From an uncultured Collinsella sp. (lineage in GTDB: Bacteria; Actinomycetota; Coriobacteriia; Coriobacteriales; Coriobacteriaceae), in the NCBI GenBank assembly GCA_902494585.1, contig CABUUD010000001.1, positions 1 to 64,000 of the forward strand: a DNA stretch of 64,000 nucleotides, in the 5' to 3' direction. The first letter of the stretch is position 1; every line of letters starts with the position of its first letter. Below, in pieces: positions 1 to 11,714 of the stretch. Position numbers and translations under genes: made by a program. The notes under the pieces were generated by a model. The model ran no database searches. It had not been told where the DNA came from and saw only the letters and a list, made by a program, of their open reading frames with translations.

Positions 1-85
1 TCCATCCTCGCAGTATCCGGTTCTCAAGGTGCACGCCTGCGCCGGTTCCCGGTTCGACCGGGCCGCGCGGCAAGGAGATATATTG
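1..85 (-). other. possible rRNA operon leader (partial)
   Basis: No convincing gene lies in the first 216 bases. On the minus strand, positions 31-14 read CACCTTGAGAACCGGATA. This resembles the CTTGAAAACTGGATA-type motif common in rRNA leaders and spacers of Gram-positive bacteria. If so, a 16S gene would start just beyond the left edge, transcribed leftward. A short inverted repeat (CAACTG...CAGTTG, 150-169) lies between this and the upstream gene. I found no clear promoter. The call rests on one motif and is weak. Confidence 0.25.
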
Positions 86-216
86 CCAGACCGGAGGGGC
101 CCCGGGGGCGGGAATCTGGGCGCACACATTTCCTACACAACTGTGCCCTCAACTGACGCTTGCCAGTTGATAGCTACCGCTTGCCGAGCACATCTTTATA
201 TAGAGTGGCCCCTTGG

Positions 217-1617
217 CTAGAGCCGATATGCGCCCCTGGCCAAAGCGCAGCCGGCATCTAGCAGCTCATCGCGCTCCTCCACCGAAAAGCCCTCGGCGTA
301 CACGCGCACCACCGGTTCGGTCCCGCTGGGACGGATCAGCAGCCAGGTGTCATCCTCAAATGCCAGACGCAAGCCGTCCATATGGCTTACGCTCTGCGGC
401 GCCTTGCCGCATATCGACTTGGGATTCACGCCGGGAAGCAGCGTGCGCAACGTCTCGGCATCCTCGGCCTCAAGGCGCAAATCTCGACGTCCGTAACTCG
501 TCTTGCCAAAGCTCGCCTCGAGCTGATCGATAAGCACGCCCAAGGGCGCGCCGGTCTTGGCCATGAGCTCGCACAAAATCAGGCAGGCAAGGATGCCGTC
601 GCGCTCGGGCATGTGCGCGGCGATACCGATACCACCGGCCTCTTCACCGCCCACGAGAACGCCGCCCTTCTTCATCTCGGCGGCTATATATTTAAAACCG
701 ACGGGCTTGATGACCACGCGGCAGCCGAGCGCCTCGGCAATGCGACGCACAAGCGTGGAGCATGAAAGGTTAACGACGACGCGTCCCTTCAGATTGCGAT
801 ACTGGACCAAATCGCCCAAAACGAGCGCCATGATCTGATGTGGATGTATATATCTGCCGCGCTCATCAACCGCGCCGATACGATCGGCGTCGCCATCAGT
901 CACCAGACCGGCGCACGCCCCGTCTTCGACAACTGCGCGCTCACAAGCATCCACCCACGGCTCGACCGGGTCGGGGCAGATATCTCCCCTATCGGTCGTC
1001 TCGTCGGCGTGAATCTCATGGACTTCGACGCCAAGCTCTCGAAGCAAGTCGGCAAGATATCCCTGCGCAGCTCCGCCCATGGGGTCAACCACCACACGCA
1101 TATGCGCGGCGCGAATGGCATCCGCGTCGACAAACGATGCCACCGCTCGCATATAGTCGGGAATGATATCTGCCGTGCGGTATTGCCCCTCAAGCCCCAG
1201 CGGCTCGGCGGCCATCGTCTCCTCGAGCTCTTCGATGACATCCTGGTTGGCCGTCGAGCCATCACCCATCCGCAGCTTGAGGCATAGATAGCCCTGCGGA
1301 TGATGTGAGCCCGTCACCATAAGCGCGCCGCATGCCTCGCCGTCATACGCAGCCGCCCACGTAAGAGCGGGAGTCGGTACCGGTCGAGACACGAGCACGG
1401 CATCGAGCCCGTGGGCGGCAATCACGCCCGCCGCGAGCTCGGCGAACTCGCGCGCTTGCGGCCGAGTATCAAATCCTACATATACCGTTTTACCGGGATT
1501 CGTCTTTTGCCATAGCCTGCCGATAGCATCAGTGACACGAGCGACGTTGTTGATAGTAAAGTCTCCGTCGACGCGAGCTCGCCAACCGTCAGTTCCAAAG
1601 TGAATTATCGCGCACAC
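217..1617 (-). CDS. phosphoglucomutase/phosphomannomutase family protein
   Basis: Alpha-D-phosphohexomutase, 466 aa, which moves phosphate between C1 and C6 of a hexose in the cytoplasm. All four family signatures are visible: the phosphoserine loop TGSHHP (Ser104), the metal loop DGDADR (241-246), the sugar loop GGEEAGG (323-329) and the phosphate loop RPSGTEP (429-435). The start is the GTG at 1617: minus-strand GAGGTG lies 7 nt upstream, and the residues before it look non-coding. Substrate (glucose, mannose or glucosamine phosphate) cannot be told from sequence. The active-site loop has His-His where TASHNP is usual, as in some actinobacterial members. No operon partner is evident. Confidence 0.88.
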   Translation of the reverse strand: MCAIIHFGTDGWRARVDGDFTINNVARVTDAIGRLWQKTNPGKTVYVGFDTRPQAREFAELAAGVIAAHGLDAVLVSRPVPTPALTWAAAYDGEACGALMVTGSHHPQGYLCLKLRMGDGSTANQDVIEELEETMAAEPLGLEGQYRTADIIPDYMRAVASFVDADAIRAAHMRVVVDPMGGAAQGYLADLLRELGVEVHEIHADETTDRGDICPDPVEPWVDACERAVVEDGACAGLVTDGDADRIGAVDERGRYIHPHQIMALVLGDLVQYRNLKGRVVVNLSCSTLVRRIAEALGCRVVIKPVGFKYIAAEMKKGGVLVGGEEAGGIGIAAHMPERDGILACLILCELMAKTGAPLGVLIDQLEASFGKTSYGRRDLRLEAEDAETLRTLLPGVNPKSICGKAPQSVSHMDGLRLAFEDDTWLLIRPSGTEPVVRVYAEGFSVEERDELLDAGCALARGAYRL

Positions 1618-1741
1618 GCGCAGACACCTCGCAGTGTTTGGATCATGGTACGCATGAGGTATACCCGCAACGGGCATCCGGCAAGCCGCCGGCACGCTCG
1701 TTCACCGTTTAGGCAAAAGCGTCGAGGTGCGCACCGACAAC

Positions 1742-1765
1742 AAAAAACCGCCCCAGCGGGGGCGG
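1742..1765 (-). terminator. intrinsic terminator of the methyltransferase gene
   Basis: A perfect 7-bp stem CCGCCCC/GGGGCGG (1748-1754 with 1759-1765) closes a 4-nt loop. On the minus strand it is followed by six T (1747-1742). It lies just past the end of the homocysteine methyltransferase gene at 1792. Confidence 0.8.
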
Positions 1766-1791
1766 TGATTCGATACTCCCATTTTCGGGTT

Positions 1792-2685
1792 CTATATATT
1801 GAGCGCATCTGCCATAGCGGCTGTCGTAACCGCCGTGGTTCCGCAGCAGCTGCCTACCATTGCGGCGCCCGCCCGCTTCCACTCGACGCATGCGCGAGCG
1901 AAGGCTTCGGGGTCCTCATGCCACACGGGACCATCCTGTGTCTGAACCGGATTTCCCGCATTGGGACGCACCGTGACGGGAGTAGTCGCCGATGCAACCA
2001 TCCTGGGCACCGCCGCGTTCGCGGCCGCAAGCGAACAGCAATTAACACCAACCGAGTTTGCGCCGTGTTTTTCGGCGTACAAAACGGCTGCCTCGATGTT
2101 GAGGCCATCGCCCAACAGGTCGCCTTTATCGTCAACGACAAAACTCACCAGGACAGGCATACCGTCGGCGGCATCTCGGGCGCCGGCAAGCATGGGCTGC
2201 AAATTACGGATAGACGTCACCGTCTCGATCAGCAGACCGTCAACACCAGCATTGAGCAAGGCGTGCGCTTGTTCGCGCGCAATGCCTCGGATTTCACGAT
2301 ACTCGGCAGAGTCCTCGGCAAACCACTCAATACAAATCGGGCCCATCGAGCCCAGCAGCAGCTGTGGGTGCGCCTGGCGAGCATCGTCGACGGCCCCGCG
2401 ATTGACCTCCGCCACGGACGGCGCAATCTGGTCGTGCTTGAGGGCATAGCTTGATGCCTGAAAGGTGTTGGTAATGAGCACCTGCGCGCCGGCGGCGACA
2501 TACAAGCGATGGATACGAGAAACGGTCTGCGGCTCTGCCAGATTCCAAAACGCCGGTGGAATGTCGGCGGCATCGTACTCACTCAACAGAACACTGCCCA
2601 TGGGGCCCTGCGCCAGCAATGTCTCACTGGCAAGTCGGCGCATAAGCTCCTCGCCGCCAAAACGATTGTAATAACTCGTGTCCAT
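1792..2685 (-). CDS. homocysteine S-methyltransferase family protein
   Basis: Zinc-dependent methyltransferase, 297 aa, of the Pfam S-methyl_trans type. It transfers a methyl group from a donor such as S-methylmethionine to homocysteine, making methionine. The three expected zinc cysteines are present: Cys216 in GVNCCS, and Cys280 and Cys281 in GSCCGTT near the C terminus. Length matches single-domain MmuM-like enzymes, and no cobalamin domain follows. The gene lies 12 bp downstream of the DtxR/MntR-type regulator on the same strand, so the two are probably cotranscribed. The ribosome site is weak (GAGGAA about 12 nt upstream). Methyl donor cannot be assigned. Confidence 0.82.
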   Translation of the reverse strand: MDTSYYNRFGGEELMRRLASETLLAQGPMGSVLLSEYDAADIPPAFWNLAEPQTVSRIHRLYVAAGAQVLITNTFQASSYALKHDQIAPSVAEVNRGAVDDARQAHPQLLLGSMGPICIEWFAEDSAEYREIRGIAREQAHALLNAGVDGLLIETVTSIRNLQPMLAGARDAADGMPVLVSFVVDDKGDLLGDGLNIEAAVLYAEKHGANSVGVNCCSLAAANAAVPRMVASATTPVTVRPNAGNPVQTQDGPVWHEDPEAFARACVEWKRAGAAMVGSCCGTTAVTTAAMADALNI

Positions 2686-2697
2686 ATATGTATTTCG

Positions 2698-3120
2698 CTA
2701 TTCCTCGACGCTGATTCCCTGTTTTTCGAGATAGGCGAGCCAGCGGTTCATCGTGTCCTCGGAAAGCGCATGCTCCATCATGCAGGCCTCGGCATCGGCG
2801 CGCTCAAAATCAACGCCGAGCTCCTGGACCAAAAACGTGCGGACCAGACGATGGCGATACCAGATAGCCGAGCCGACCTCGCGCCCACGGTCAGTCAGGA
2901 TAACTTTGCCGTAGTGAGACTGTTCGACAAGCTCGGATGCCTTGAGAGCCGAAACCGCCTTGTTGACCGATGCCTTCGAGACGCCAAGGCGCTGTGCGAT
3001 ATCGACCGACCGCACGCCGCTGGTCTCCCCATCTTTGCTTTCGATGCGAACCATGCACTCCAAGTAGTCTTCGTTCGCCACCGTTAGGTGCAGCTCGCGC
3101 GAGCTATTTGTCGTATCCAT
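2698..3120 (-). CDS. DtxR/MntR-type metal-dependent repressor
   Basis: Winged-helix metalloregulator, 140 aa. The N-terminal helix-turn-helix (about 35-60, DIAQRLGVSKASVNKAV) is followed by a dimerisation/metal domain. Candidate metal ligands are the Asp and Glu of EDYLE near residue 20 (as in MntR), the His of YRHRLVRTF, and CxxEH in ACMMEHALS (as in DtxR). MntR and DtxR features are therefore mixed, so manganese or iron cannot be chosen. Starts at 3120 (ATG) and 3126 (ATG) share one AAGGG site, and I chose 3120. Divergent from pepT, with a perfect palindrome between them that could be its operator. Confidence 0.8.
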   Translation of the reverse strand: MDTTNSSRELHLTVANEDYLECMVRIESKDGETSGVRSVDIAQRLGVSKASVNKAVSALKASELVEQSHYGKVILTDRGREVGSAIWYRHRLVRTFLVQELGVDFERADAEACMMEHALSEDTMNRWLAYLEKQGISVEE

Positions 3121-3173
3121 GAACATCCGTCCCTTCTGCATTCAATGGCTGATTCTACCCCATCCAAGCGTCG

Positions 3174-3193
3174 CGGTATGCCGCGGCATACCG
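3174..3193. promoter_or_regulatory. perfect 20-bp palindrome, candidate operator
   Basis: CGGTATGCCGCGGCATACCG is fully self-complementary and sits in the 120-bp gap between the divergent DtxR-like gene and pepT. Its position suits autoregulation by the metalloregulator or control of pepT. It does not match the classical DtxR or MntR boxes I know. Confidence 0.5.
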
Positions 3194-3240
3194 TGCTAGA
3201 GTTCTTGTTGCACACGACGACCAAGATTGGAGCGGTCTTT

Positions 3241-4488
3241 ATGGAAAACACCACCACGAACCCCGACGTACTCGAGCGTTTTTTGCGCTATGTCCAGATC
3301 AACACGCAGTCCGAGGATGCCAACTGCGACCAGGTGCCGTCGAGCACCGTCCAGTTTGACCTTGCCAACGTGCTTGCCGAGGAGCTGCGCGAGCTGGGTG
3401 CGACCGATGCCCATGTAACCGAAAACGCCTATGTCTGCGCGCACATTCCCGCTAGCGCCGGTTCCGAGAATAAGCCCGCCCTGGGCCTGATCGCGCACCT
3501 CGATACCACCGAGGTCGCGCCGGGCGCCGGCGTAGCGCCGCACATCGTGCACTACGAGGGCGGCGACCTGGTTTGTGGCATCGTTGACGGCAAGCCCGTG
3601 TCCATGAGCACCGCCAAGCTTCCCGCCCTCAACGATCTGGTGGGTGAGGACCTTGTCTGCTCCGACGGAACTACGCTGCTGGGAGCCGACGACAAGGCGG
3701 GTGTCGCCGAAATCATGGCACTCGTCGCTCGCATCGCGCAGGATCCCTCCCTGCCCCACCCCGCGCTCGGCATTTGCTTCTGCCCGGACGAGGAAATCGG
3801 TCACGGCGCTGAGCTGTTGGATATCGAGGCCTTCGGCTGCAAGTACGCCTACACGGTCGATGGCGGTCCGGTTGGCGAGCTTGAGTGGGAATGCTTCAAT
3901 GCCGCCGAGGCAACCGTTCGCTTTGAGGGCCAATCCATTCACCCCGGCGACGCCAAGGGCCGCATGGTCAACGCGAGCAACCTGTTCTGCGACTTCAATG
4001 CTCTGCTCCCCTACGAGCAGCGTCCGGAATACACCGAGGGCTACGAGGGCTTCTATCACCTTGAGGGCGTCTCGGCAACGGTCGACCATGCCACGGCGCG
4101 CTATATCGTCCGTGATCACGATGCCGCCAAGTTCCAGCAGAAGCTCGAGCTGATGGATGCCGCCGCCGCACTGCTCAACCAGCGACTGGGCGAGGAGCGC
4201 GTAACGGTCGAGATTAAGCACCAGTACCGCAACATGGCTGAGATCGTCCGCAACTACCCGGAGCTGATCGATGTCGCCAAGGACGCCTTCCTTGCCTGCG
4301 ACGTCGAGCCCCAGGTGTTGCCGATTCGCGGCGGCACCGACGGCGCCCAGCTGTCGTTCCGTGGCTTGCCCTGCCCCAACCTCTCGACAGGCGGTTACTG
4401 CTACCACGGCGTCAGCGAGTTTGTCCCGGTCAGCTCACTCGTCAAGATGACCGACGTCCTGCAGGAGCTTGTCGCCCGTTTCGCATAA
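3241..4488 (+). CDS. pepT: peptidase T (tripeptide aminopeptidase)
   Basis: Zinc M20B aminopeptidase, 415 aa, that removes the N-terminal residue from tripeptides in the cytoplasm. The dinuclear metal site is recognisable: His in LIAHLDT, bridging Asp in GADDKAG, the catalytic Glu pair in DEEIGHG, Asp in TVDGGP, and the late His in CYHG. Length is normal for PepT (about 410 aa). The ATG at 3241 has GGAG 8 nt upstream. An in-frame extension to 3088 runs over the divergent regulator and was rejected. A strong terminator follows at 4516, so it is probably monocistronic. Confidence 0.93.
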   Translation: MENTTTNPDVLERFLRYVQINTQSEDANCDQVPSSTVQFDLANVLAEELRELGATDAHVTENAYVCAHIPASAGSENKPALGLIAHLDTTEVAPGAGVAPHIVHYEGGDLVCGIVDGKPVSMSTAKLPALNDLVGEDLVCSDGTTLLGADDKAGVAEIMALVARIAQDPSLPHPALGICFCPDEEIGHGAELLDIEAFGCKYAYTVDGGPVGELEWECFNAAEATVRFEGQSIHPGDAKGRMVNASNLFCDFNALLPYEQRPEYTEGYEGFYHLEGVSATVDHATARYIVRDHDAAKFQQKLELMDAAAALLNQRLGEERVTVEIKHQYRNMAEIVRNYPELIDVAKDAFLACDVEPQVLPIRGGTDGAQLSFRGLPCPNLSTGGYCYHGVSEFVPVSSLVKMTDVLQELVARFA

Positions 4489-4515
4489 GACTGGCCGCAT
4501 AAGCCCAAAAGACGA

Positions 4516-4551
4516 ATCGCCCCGTCCTCAACCGAGAACGGGGCGATTTTT
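4516..4551 (+). terminator. intrinsic terminator of pepT
   Basis: A 10-bp stem ATCGCCCCGT/ACGGGGCGAT (4516-4525 with 4538-4547) is followed by TTTT, 28 bp after the pepT stop. Confidence 0.88.
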
Positions 4552-4576
4552 GGTGCAAGAAAAGTAGTCGGCATCG

Positions 4577-4739
4577 CAGGTTGAGCCAACGTCAGCGAGC
4601 GACGTCCAAGGCGAACAAGTTGGCATGAAAAAGGCAGGGCATTGACCTTCTGCTCATGCCCTGCCTTTTGAATGACAAATTGTCGCCTTGGGCGGCGCGC
4701 AGCGTCGAGCCGTTACGCGGGCTGGTAAGCCCGCGTAAC
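4577..4739 (+). repeat. structured repeat element, copy A
   Basis: One of four related elements. From 5' to 3' on the plus strand: a conserved segment (GCAGGTTGAG..GTCAGCGA), an outer stem CCAAGGCGA/TCGCCTTGG (4607-4615 with 4683-4691), a purine-rich internal loop, an apical 14-bp hairpin (4630-4643 with 4657-4670), the conserved linker GCAGCGTCGAGCCG, and a 12-bp hairpin with GGTA loop (4712-4739). It ends 1 bp from the stop codon of the oppositely oriented LCP gene. The apical hairpin reads GGC...GCCTTTTT on the minus strand, so it could also terminate that gene. Coding strand of any RNA is unknown. Confidence 0.8.
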
Positions 4740-4740
4740 T

Positions 4741-5967
4741 CTAATAGTTGGCTTCGTAGCCGTTGCCGTCACCAGTGGGCTCTTCGTAGTAATCGGAGCC
4801 GTCGCTCGAATCGTCGGAATCGTCCGAGCCACCCGACGAGGTCGCGGTGCCATATGCGTAGTCCTCGGACGTATTGTTGTTGAGGTCACCGATCGTGGAG
4901 CTGGAGCCGTCTGAAAGGCCCATGGTGTTGGGGCCCTTGGGATCCTCACCGGCGTCGACGCGGGCCATCATTTCCTTAAGCTCGTCTTCGTAAACAAAGA
5001 CATAGCTCACGCCGTCGATCATAGTGCTGTCGTCGGCGTACGAGGGCAGGTTGGCCGAATAGATGCCCTCGACATCCATGCCGCGCATGGCATTGACCGT
5101 GGACACGATATCCTGAACGCTCATATCGGTTACGAGCATATCGGACAGCGAATTAACCAGGCCAAAGATCTTCGTGGCATCGAAGTTATTGAGAATCTGG
5201 TTGGCAAGGGCGCCAAGCACCTGACGCTGATGGCGCATGCGCGTGTAATCGCCGTCGGCATAGGTGTAGCGGCAGCGGGCATAGGTAAGGGCAGTAGCGC
5301 CGTCCATATGCTGCTGACCAGCGGTAATCTTAATATCCAGGTGCTCGGGATCGTCGACGTCGTCGGTCGCGTTGATGTCGATACCGCCAACCGAATCAAT
5401 AAGCGACTGCATGCCGTCAAAGCTGACCTCGGCATAGTGAGAAATCTGCACGCCGCACAGCTCGTTGACCGCCTGGACCATGGCCTCGGCGCCGCCAACG
5501 GTGTGGCAGGCGTTGATCTTCATGGTCTCGCCCTTGTACACGACCTTGGTGTCGCGCGGAACGGAAATGAGCGTCGCCTGCTTTTGCGTGGGGTCGATGC
5601 GTGCCAGGATAATCGAGTCGGCACGATACGTATCCTCGCCCGGACGACCGTCGGTACCAAGAAGCAACACGTAGAACGGATCTTTTGCCTCATTGGTATC
5701 GACCAGAATCTGGCGCAGGTTGTTGGTAATGACATTGGAGTCGCCAAGCTTGCCCATGATAGTGGCAAACCACAGACCCGCAGCAGTCGTAGCGCTCAGC
5801 AGCACGCCGAGTACGGCGATGAGAGCTACGCGGCGAACCGTGCGGCCGCGACGGCGCTGACGGGCGCGCTCGGAATAGCGTGCGACATTGTCGCGGCTGT
5901 AGATCTTGGCCTGCGCACCAGTCGAGGGTCTTCGGGTGTTATCCGCTAGGGGTTTCTTGTTAAACAT
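4741..5967 (-). CDS. LytR-CpsA-Psr (LCP) family wall-polymer ligase
   Basis: LCP phosphotransferase, 408 aa, expected to attach anionic or other glycopolymers to peptidoglycan outside the membrane. An Arg-rich cytosolic N terminus (residues 33-46) precedes one transmembrane helix (about 47-70), then the LCP domain with LLLGTDGR, the RADSIILARIDP motif, SVPRDT, and later arginines in TYARCRYTY and RMRHQRQ. The C terminus (about 345-408) is a Ser/Asp/Gly-rich tail. ATG at 5967 is preferred over TTG at 5973. It follows murA by 12 bp, so wall precursor synthesis and polymer attachment are probably cotranscribed. The stop is 1 bp from repeat copy A. Confidence 0.9.
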   Translation of the reverse strand: MFNKKPLADNTRRPSTGAQAKIYSRDNVARYSERARQRRRGRTVRRVALIAVLGVLLSATTAAGLWFATIMGKLGDSNVITNNLRQILVDTNEAKDPFYVLLLGTDGRPGEDTYRADSIILARIDPTQKQATLISVPRDTKVVYKGETMKINACHTVGGAEAMVQAVNELCGVQISHYAEVSFDGMQSLIDSVGGIDINATDDVDDPEHLDIKITAGQQHMDGATALTYARCRYTYADGDYTRMRHQRQVLGALANQILNNFDATKIFGLVNSLSDMLVTDMSVQDIVSTVNAMRGMDVEGIYSANLPSYADDSTMIDGVSYVFVYEDELKEMMARVDAGEDPKGPNTMGLSDGSSSTIGDLNNNTSEDYAYGTATSSGGSDDSDDSSDGSDYYEEPTGDGNGYEANY

Positions 5968-5979
5968 AGGCAACCTGCA

Positions 5980-7263
5980 TTAGTAGATGACGGGATCGGG
6001 AACGGTGGCATGTTCGACATGCGCGCCAAGCGCCTGCAGCTTTTCGACAAACTGCTCGTAGCCACGTTTGATGTGATGGATGGCCGAGACCTCGGTCGTG
6101 CCGTCGGCAATTAGGCCGGCAACGACGAGTGCCGCGCCACCACGAAGATCCGGTGAGGTTACCTGAGCGCCGGAAAAGCCCTTGACGCCGTGAATCATAG
6201 CGTGATGGCTCTCGATGCGAATATCGGCGCCCATTCGCACCAGCTCGGATGCGAACATAAAGCGATTCTCGAAGATGTTCTCGGTGATAACGGAGCTGCC
6301 GTCGGCCAGGGCGGAGAGCACCATGATCTGCGCCTGCATGTCCGTGGGGAAACCGGGGAACGGGAGCGTCTGGATATCGACCGGCTTGATGCGCTCGGCA
6401 CGGTTCACATGGACGCCATCCTCGACGCGCTCGCAGTCGATGCCCATGAGCTCCATCTTCTTGAGCACCATGCCCAAGTGAATGGGGCAAAAGCCCGTGA
6501 CATCGACACCGCGATCGTCGGCCATCAACGCACCGGCAACGATAAAGGTACCGGCCTCGATACGGTCGCCCACCACGCGATGGGTAACAGGATGCAGCTC
6601 TTCTACGCCCTCGATGGTCACGACAGGCGTACCGGCACCGACAATCTTGGCACCCATCTCGTTGAGCATGTTGGCGAGATCGACGATCTCGGGCTCGCGG
6701 GCGGCATTATCGATAACCGTGGTACCCTGCGCGCGCACGGAGGCCATGATGAGGTTCTCGGTCGCACCGACGCTGGCGAACTCGAGCGTGACGGTGGTAG
6801 CGCACAGGCCCTGGGGCGCGTTGGCGTTGATATAGCCGTGGGCGGTATCGAACTCAACGCCCAAGGCCTCAAGACCCAAGATATGCATATCGATCTTGCG
6901 AGCGCCCAGGTTGCAGCCGCCGGGCATGGCGATCTTGGCGCGATGAAAACGGCCCAGCAGGGGTCCCATCACGGCAGTGGAAGCGCGCATCTTGGCAACG
7001 AGCTCGTAGGGAGCCTCCCAGGAATCGACCTGGGAGGTATCGATCTCGAGCGTGTGCTCGTCGAGAACATCGATCGTAGCGCCCATACCCTTGAGCACCT
7101 TGCCCATCACGTGGACATCGGAAATATCAGGCACGTTCTGCAGCGTCGTCTTGCCCGGCGCCAGAAGCGTTGCCGCCATAAGTTTGAGCGCGGAGTTCTT
7201 GGCACCCGAAACAGGCACGGAACCTCCGATGGCGTGGCCACCCTCAACGCGGATAATATCCAA
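5980..7263 (-). CDS. murA: UDP-N-acetylglucosamine 1-carboxyvinyltransferase
   Basis: First committed enzyme of peptidoglycan synthesis (427 aa), transferring enolpyruvate from PEP to UDP-GlcNAc in the cytoplasm. It has Lys22 in SGAKNSALKL and the catalytic Cys117 in PGGCNLGAR, the residue attacked by fosfomycin, so this copy carries the sensitive Cys rather than Asp. The start is TTG at 7263 with AAAGGG 6 nt upstream. It lies downstream of atpC after a terminator and upstream of the LCP gene. The atp-murA neighbourhood is also found in Firmicutes. Confidence 0.96.
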   Translation of the reverse strand: MDIIRVEGGHAIGGSVPVSGAKNSALKLMAATLLAPGKTTLQNVPDISDVHVMGKVLKGMGATIDVLDEHTLEIDTSQVDSWEAPYELVAKMRASTAVMGPLLGRFHRAKIAMPGGCNLGARKIDMHILGLEALGVEFDTAHGYINANAPQGLCATTVTLEFASVGATENLIMASVRAQGTTVIDNAAREPEIVDLANMLNEMGAKIVGAGTPVVTIEGVEELHPVTHRVVGDRIEAGTFIVAGALMADDRGVDVTGFCPIHLGMVLKKMELMGIDCERVEDGVHVNRAERIKPVDIQTLPFPGFPTDMQAQIMVLSALADGSSVITENIFENRFMFASELVRMGADIRIESHHAMIHGVKGFSGAQVTSPDLRGGAALVVAGLIADGTTEVSAIHHIKRGYEQFVEKLQALGAHVEHATVPDPVIY

Positions 7264-7274
7264 GGTCTACCCTT

Positions 7275-7314
7275 TCAAAAAGCATGCCCGGGGTGGCTGG
7301 GCCATCCCGGGCAT
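7275..7314 (-). terminator. intrinsic terminator of the atp operon
   Basis: Stem ATGCCCGGG/CCCGGGCAT (7284-7292 with 7306-7314), followed on the minus strand by GCTTTTT. It lies between atpC and murA and just upstream of the murA ribosome site. Confidence 0.8.
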
Positions 7315-7351
7315 GATGTGTTCGCAAATGGTCGAACGCTAAAACGTCTGA

Positions 7352-7744
7352 CTATTGGGCAAGCTTGAGCTTACACCATGCGATTTCATTATAGAGGTAG
7401 GCGCGGCGTGCATCATCCTCCGACAAATTACCCAGCTTCTCTTCAAAACCTTGAATATCAGCTTTAACCTTGTCGGCGTCGACGGTCGCCAAATCGCAAG
7501 CGCGCTCGGCGAGAACGGTCACGACATCGTCCGCAACCTGGGCATAGCCGCCGGCCACGGCAAACGTGTGGTCGACAGTGCCCATGGCCTTATCGGAAAC
7601 GCGAACGTAACCGCGGTCGATCGTGCAGATTTCGCTGGAGTGAGCAGGCAGAACGCCAAACTCGCCATCCGTGGACGGAATCGACACAAACGCAGCGTCG
7701 CCCTCATAGGCGCAGCTCACGGGGCACACGATGCGGATACGCAT
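7352..7744 (-). CDS. atpC: F1 ATP synthase epsilon subunit
   Basis: Epsilon subunit of the F1 rotor stalk, 130 aa, a regulator that couples and can brake the enzyme. The N-terminal beta-sandwich is clear (IVCPVSCAYEGDAAFVSIPSTDGEFGVLPAHS, split at residue 20). The C-terminal helical hairpin (about 90-130) is present. Last gene of the atp operon: it starts 3 bp after atpD and is followed by the terminator at 7275-7314. Confidence 0.93.
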   Translation of the reverse strand: MRIRIVCPVSCAYEGDAAFVSIPSTDGEFGVLPAHSSEICTIDRGYVRVSDKAMGTVDHTFAVAGGYAQVADDVVTVLAERACDLATVDADKVKADIQGFEEKLGNLSEDDARRAYLYNEIAWCKLKLAQ

Positions 7745-7747
7745 AAC

Positions 7748-10110
<2,363 letters not shown>

Positions 10111-10115
10111 AGGGC

Positions 10116-11714
10116 TTAGTTCTCCTCTGATCCAGTCGTGTCGGCATGGTGCTTGGCCATGAACTGCTGCTTGAAGTCACCGATGACACGCAAGAGCTCG
10201 GCCTTGGTGTCGTCGTCGATCTTCTTGGCGCGAACCTTGTCGAGCAGCGAACCAAAGCCATTGTCCATGTACTCGATGAGCTCGGCACGGAAAGGCAGCA
10301 CGTCGGCGATCTCCAGGTCATCCAGGAAGCCCTCGTTGCCAGCGAACAGCGTAACGATCTGCTCGCCAACCTCAAACGGCTGGTAGCGCGGCTGCTTCAG
10401 GAGCTCGGTCATGCGGGCACCATGGGTCAGCTGCTTCTGAGTAGCCTCGTCGAGGTCGGAGCCGAACTGCGTAAAGCCGGCGAGCTCCTGATAGGAAGCG
10501 AGGTCCAGACGAAGGTTGCCGGCAACCTGCTTCATGGCCTTGGTCTGTGCATTGCCACCGACGCGGGACACGGAGATGCCCACGTCGACTGCCGGGCGCT
10601 GGCCCTGGAAGAAGAGCTCGGACTGCAGGTAGATCTGACCATCGGTAATGGAAATGACGTTGGTCGGAATGTAGGCCGAGACGTCGCCGTCCTGGGTCTC
10701 GATGATCGGCAGGGCCGTCATGGAGCCGTAGCCGTTCTTCTTGGACATCTTGACGGCACGCTCGAGCAGACGAGAGTGCAGGTAGAAGATGTCGCCAGGA
10801 TAGGCCTCGCGTCCGGGCGGACGATGCAGCGTCAGCGACATCTGACGGTAGGCCACGGCCTGCTTGGACAGATCGTCGTAGATGACGAGCACGTGACCGC
10901 CGGGGTTGGTCTCGCTGGCAGGCTTACCGTCCTCACCGTTGTACATAAAGAACTCGCCGATAGCGGCACCGGCCATAGGCGCGATGTACTGCATAGGGGC
11001 GGAATCAGCGGCGGTTGCCGAAACGATGATGGTGTAGTCGAGCGCACCGTGCTGGGCGAGGGTCTCACGGATGTTGGCAACCGTGGAGGCCTTCTGGCCG
11101 ATGGCGACATAGATGCAGACCATGCCCTTGCCGCGCTGATTGAGGATAGCATCGATGGCAATGGCGGTCTTACCGGTCTTACGGTCGCCGATGATGAGCT
11201 CACGCTGACCACGCCCGATAGGCACCATGGAGTCGATGGCCAACAGACCGGTCTGAACCGGCTCGCAGACCGGGGTACGGTCGATAACGCCGGGAGCCTT
11301 AAACTCGATGGGGCGGCGGTGCGTGGCGACAATGTCACCCAGGCCGTCGATAGGCTGGCCGAGCGGATTGACGACGCGGCCGAGCATGGCGCGGCTCACG
11401 GGGATATCCATAATGCGGCCAGTGGTGCGGCACTCGTCGCCTTCCTTGATGGAGTCGACGGCACCAAACAGAACGGCGCCGACCTCGTCACGGTCAAGGT
11501 TCTGGGCAAGGCCGAAGACGGTCTCACCGGTATCGGAGCTCTTGAACTCCAGAAGCTCGCCTGCCATGGCGCTCTTGAGGCCGGAGACGCGCGCGATGCC
11601 GTCGCCTACCTCGTCGACCGTTGAAACCTCATGCGTATCGACCGTCGCGGAGAGACTCGTGAGCTGCTCCTGCAGTTTCTTGGCGATATCCTGGGCATTG
11701 AGGGTTTCGGACAT
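10116..11714 (-). CDS. atpA: F1 ATP synthase alpha subunit
   Basis: Non-catalytic nucleotide-binding subunit of F1, 532 aa. P-loop GDRKTGKT (about 171-178), and the family motifs [11 protein letters not shown] and [15 protein letters not shown] are visible. CGGAGGTGA lies upstream of the ATG, and the start overlaps the atpH stop by one base. Confidence 0.97.
   Translation of the reverse strand: MSETLNAQDIAKKLQEQLTSLSATVDTHEVSTVDEVGDGIARVSGLKSAMAGELLEFKSSDTGETVFGLAQNLDRDEVGAVLFGAVDSIKEGDECRTTGRIMDIPVSRAMLGRVVNPLGQPIDGLGDIVATHRRPIEFKAPGVIDRTPVCEPVQTGLLAIDSMVPIGRGQRELIIGDRKTGKTAIAIDAILNQRGKGMVCIYVAIGQKASTVANIRETLAQHGALDYTIIVSATAADSAPMQYIAPMAGAAIGEFFMYNGEDGKPASETNPGGHVLVIYDDLSKQAVAYRQMSLTLHRPPGREAYPGDIFYLHSRLLERAVKMSKKNGYGSMTALPIIETQDGDVSAYIPTNVISITDGQIYLQSELFFQGQRPAVDVGISVSRVGGNAQTKAMKQVAGNLRLDLASYQELAGFTQFGSDLDEATQKQLTHGARMTELLKQPRYQPFEVGEQIVTLFAGNEGFLDDLEIADVLPFRAELIEYMDNGFGSLLDKVRAKKIDDDTKAELLRVIGDFKQQFMAKHHADTTGSEEN

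Noticed and set aside
40..62. tRNA-like CCGGTTCGACCGGG
   Set aside because: Loop is too short for a T-arm and no acceptor or D-arm is found.
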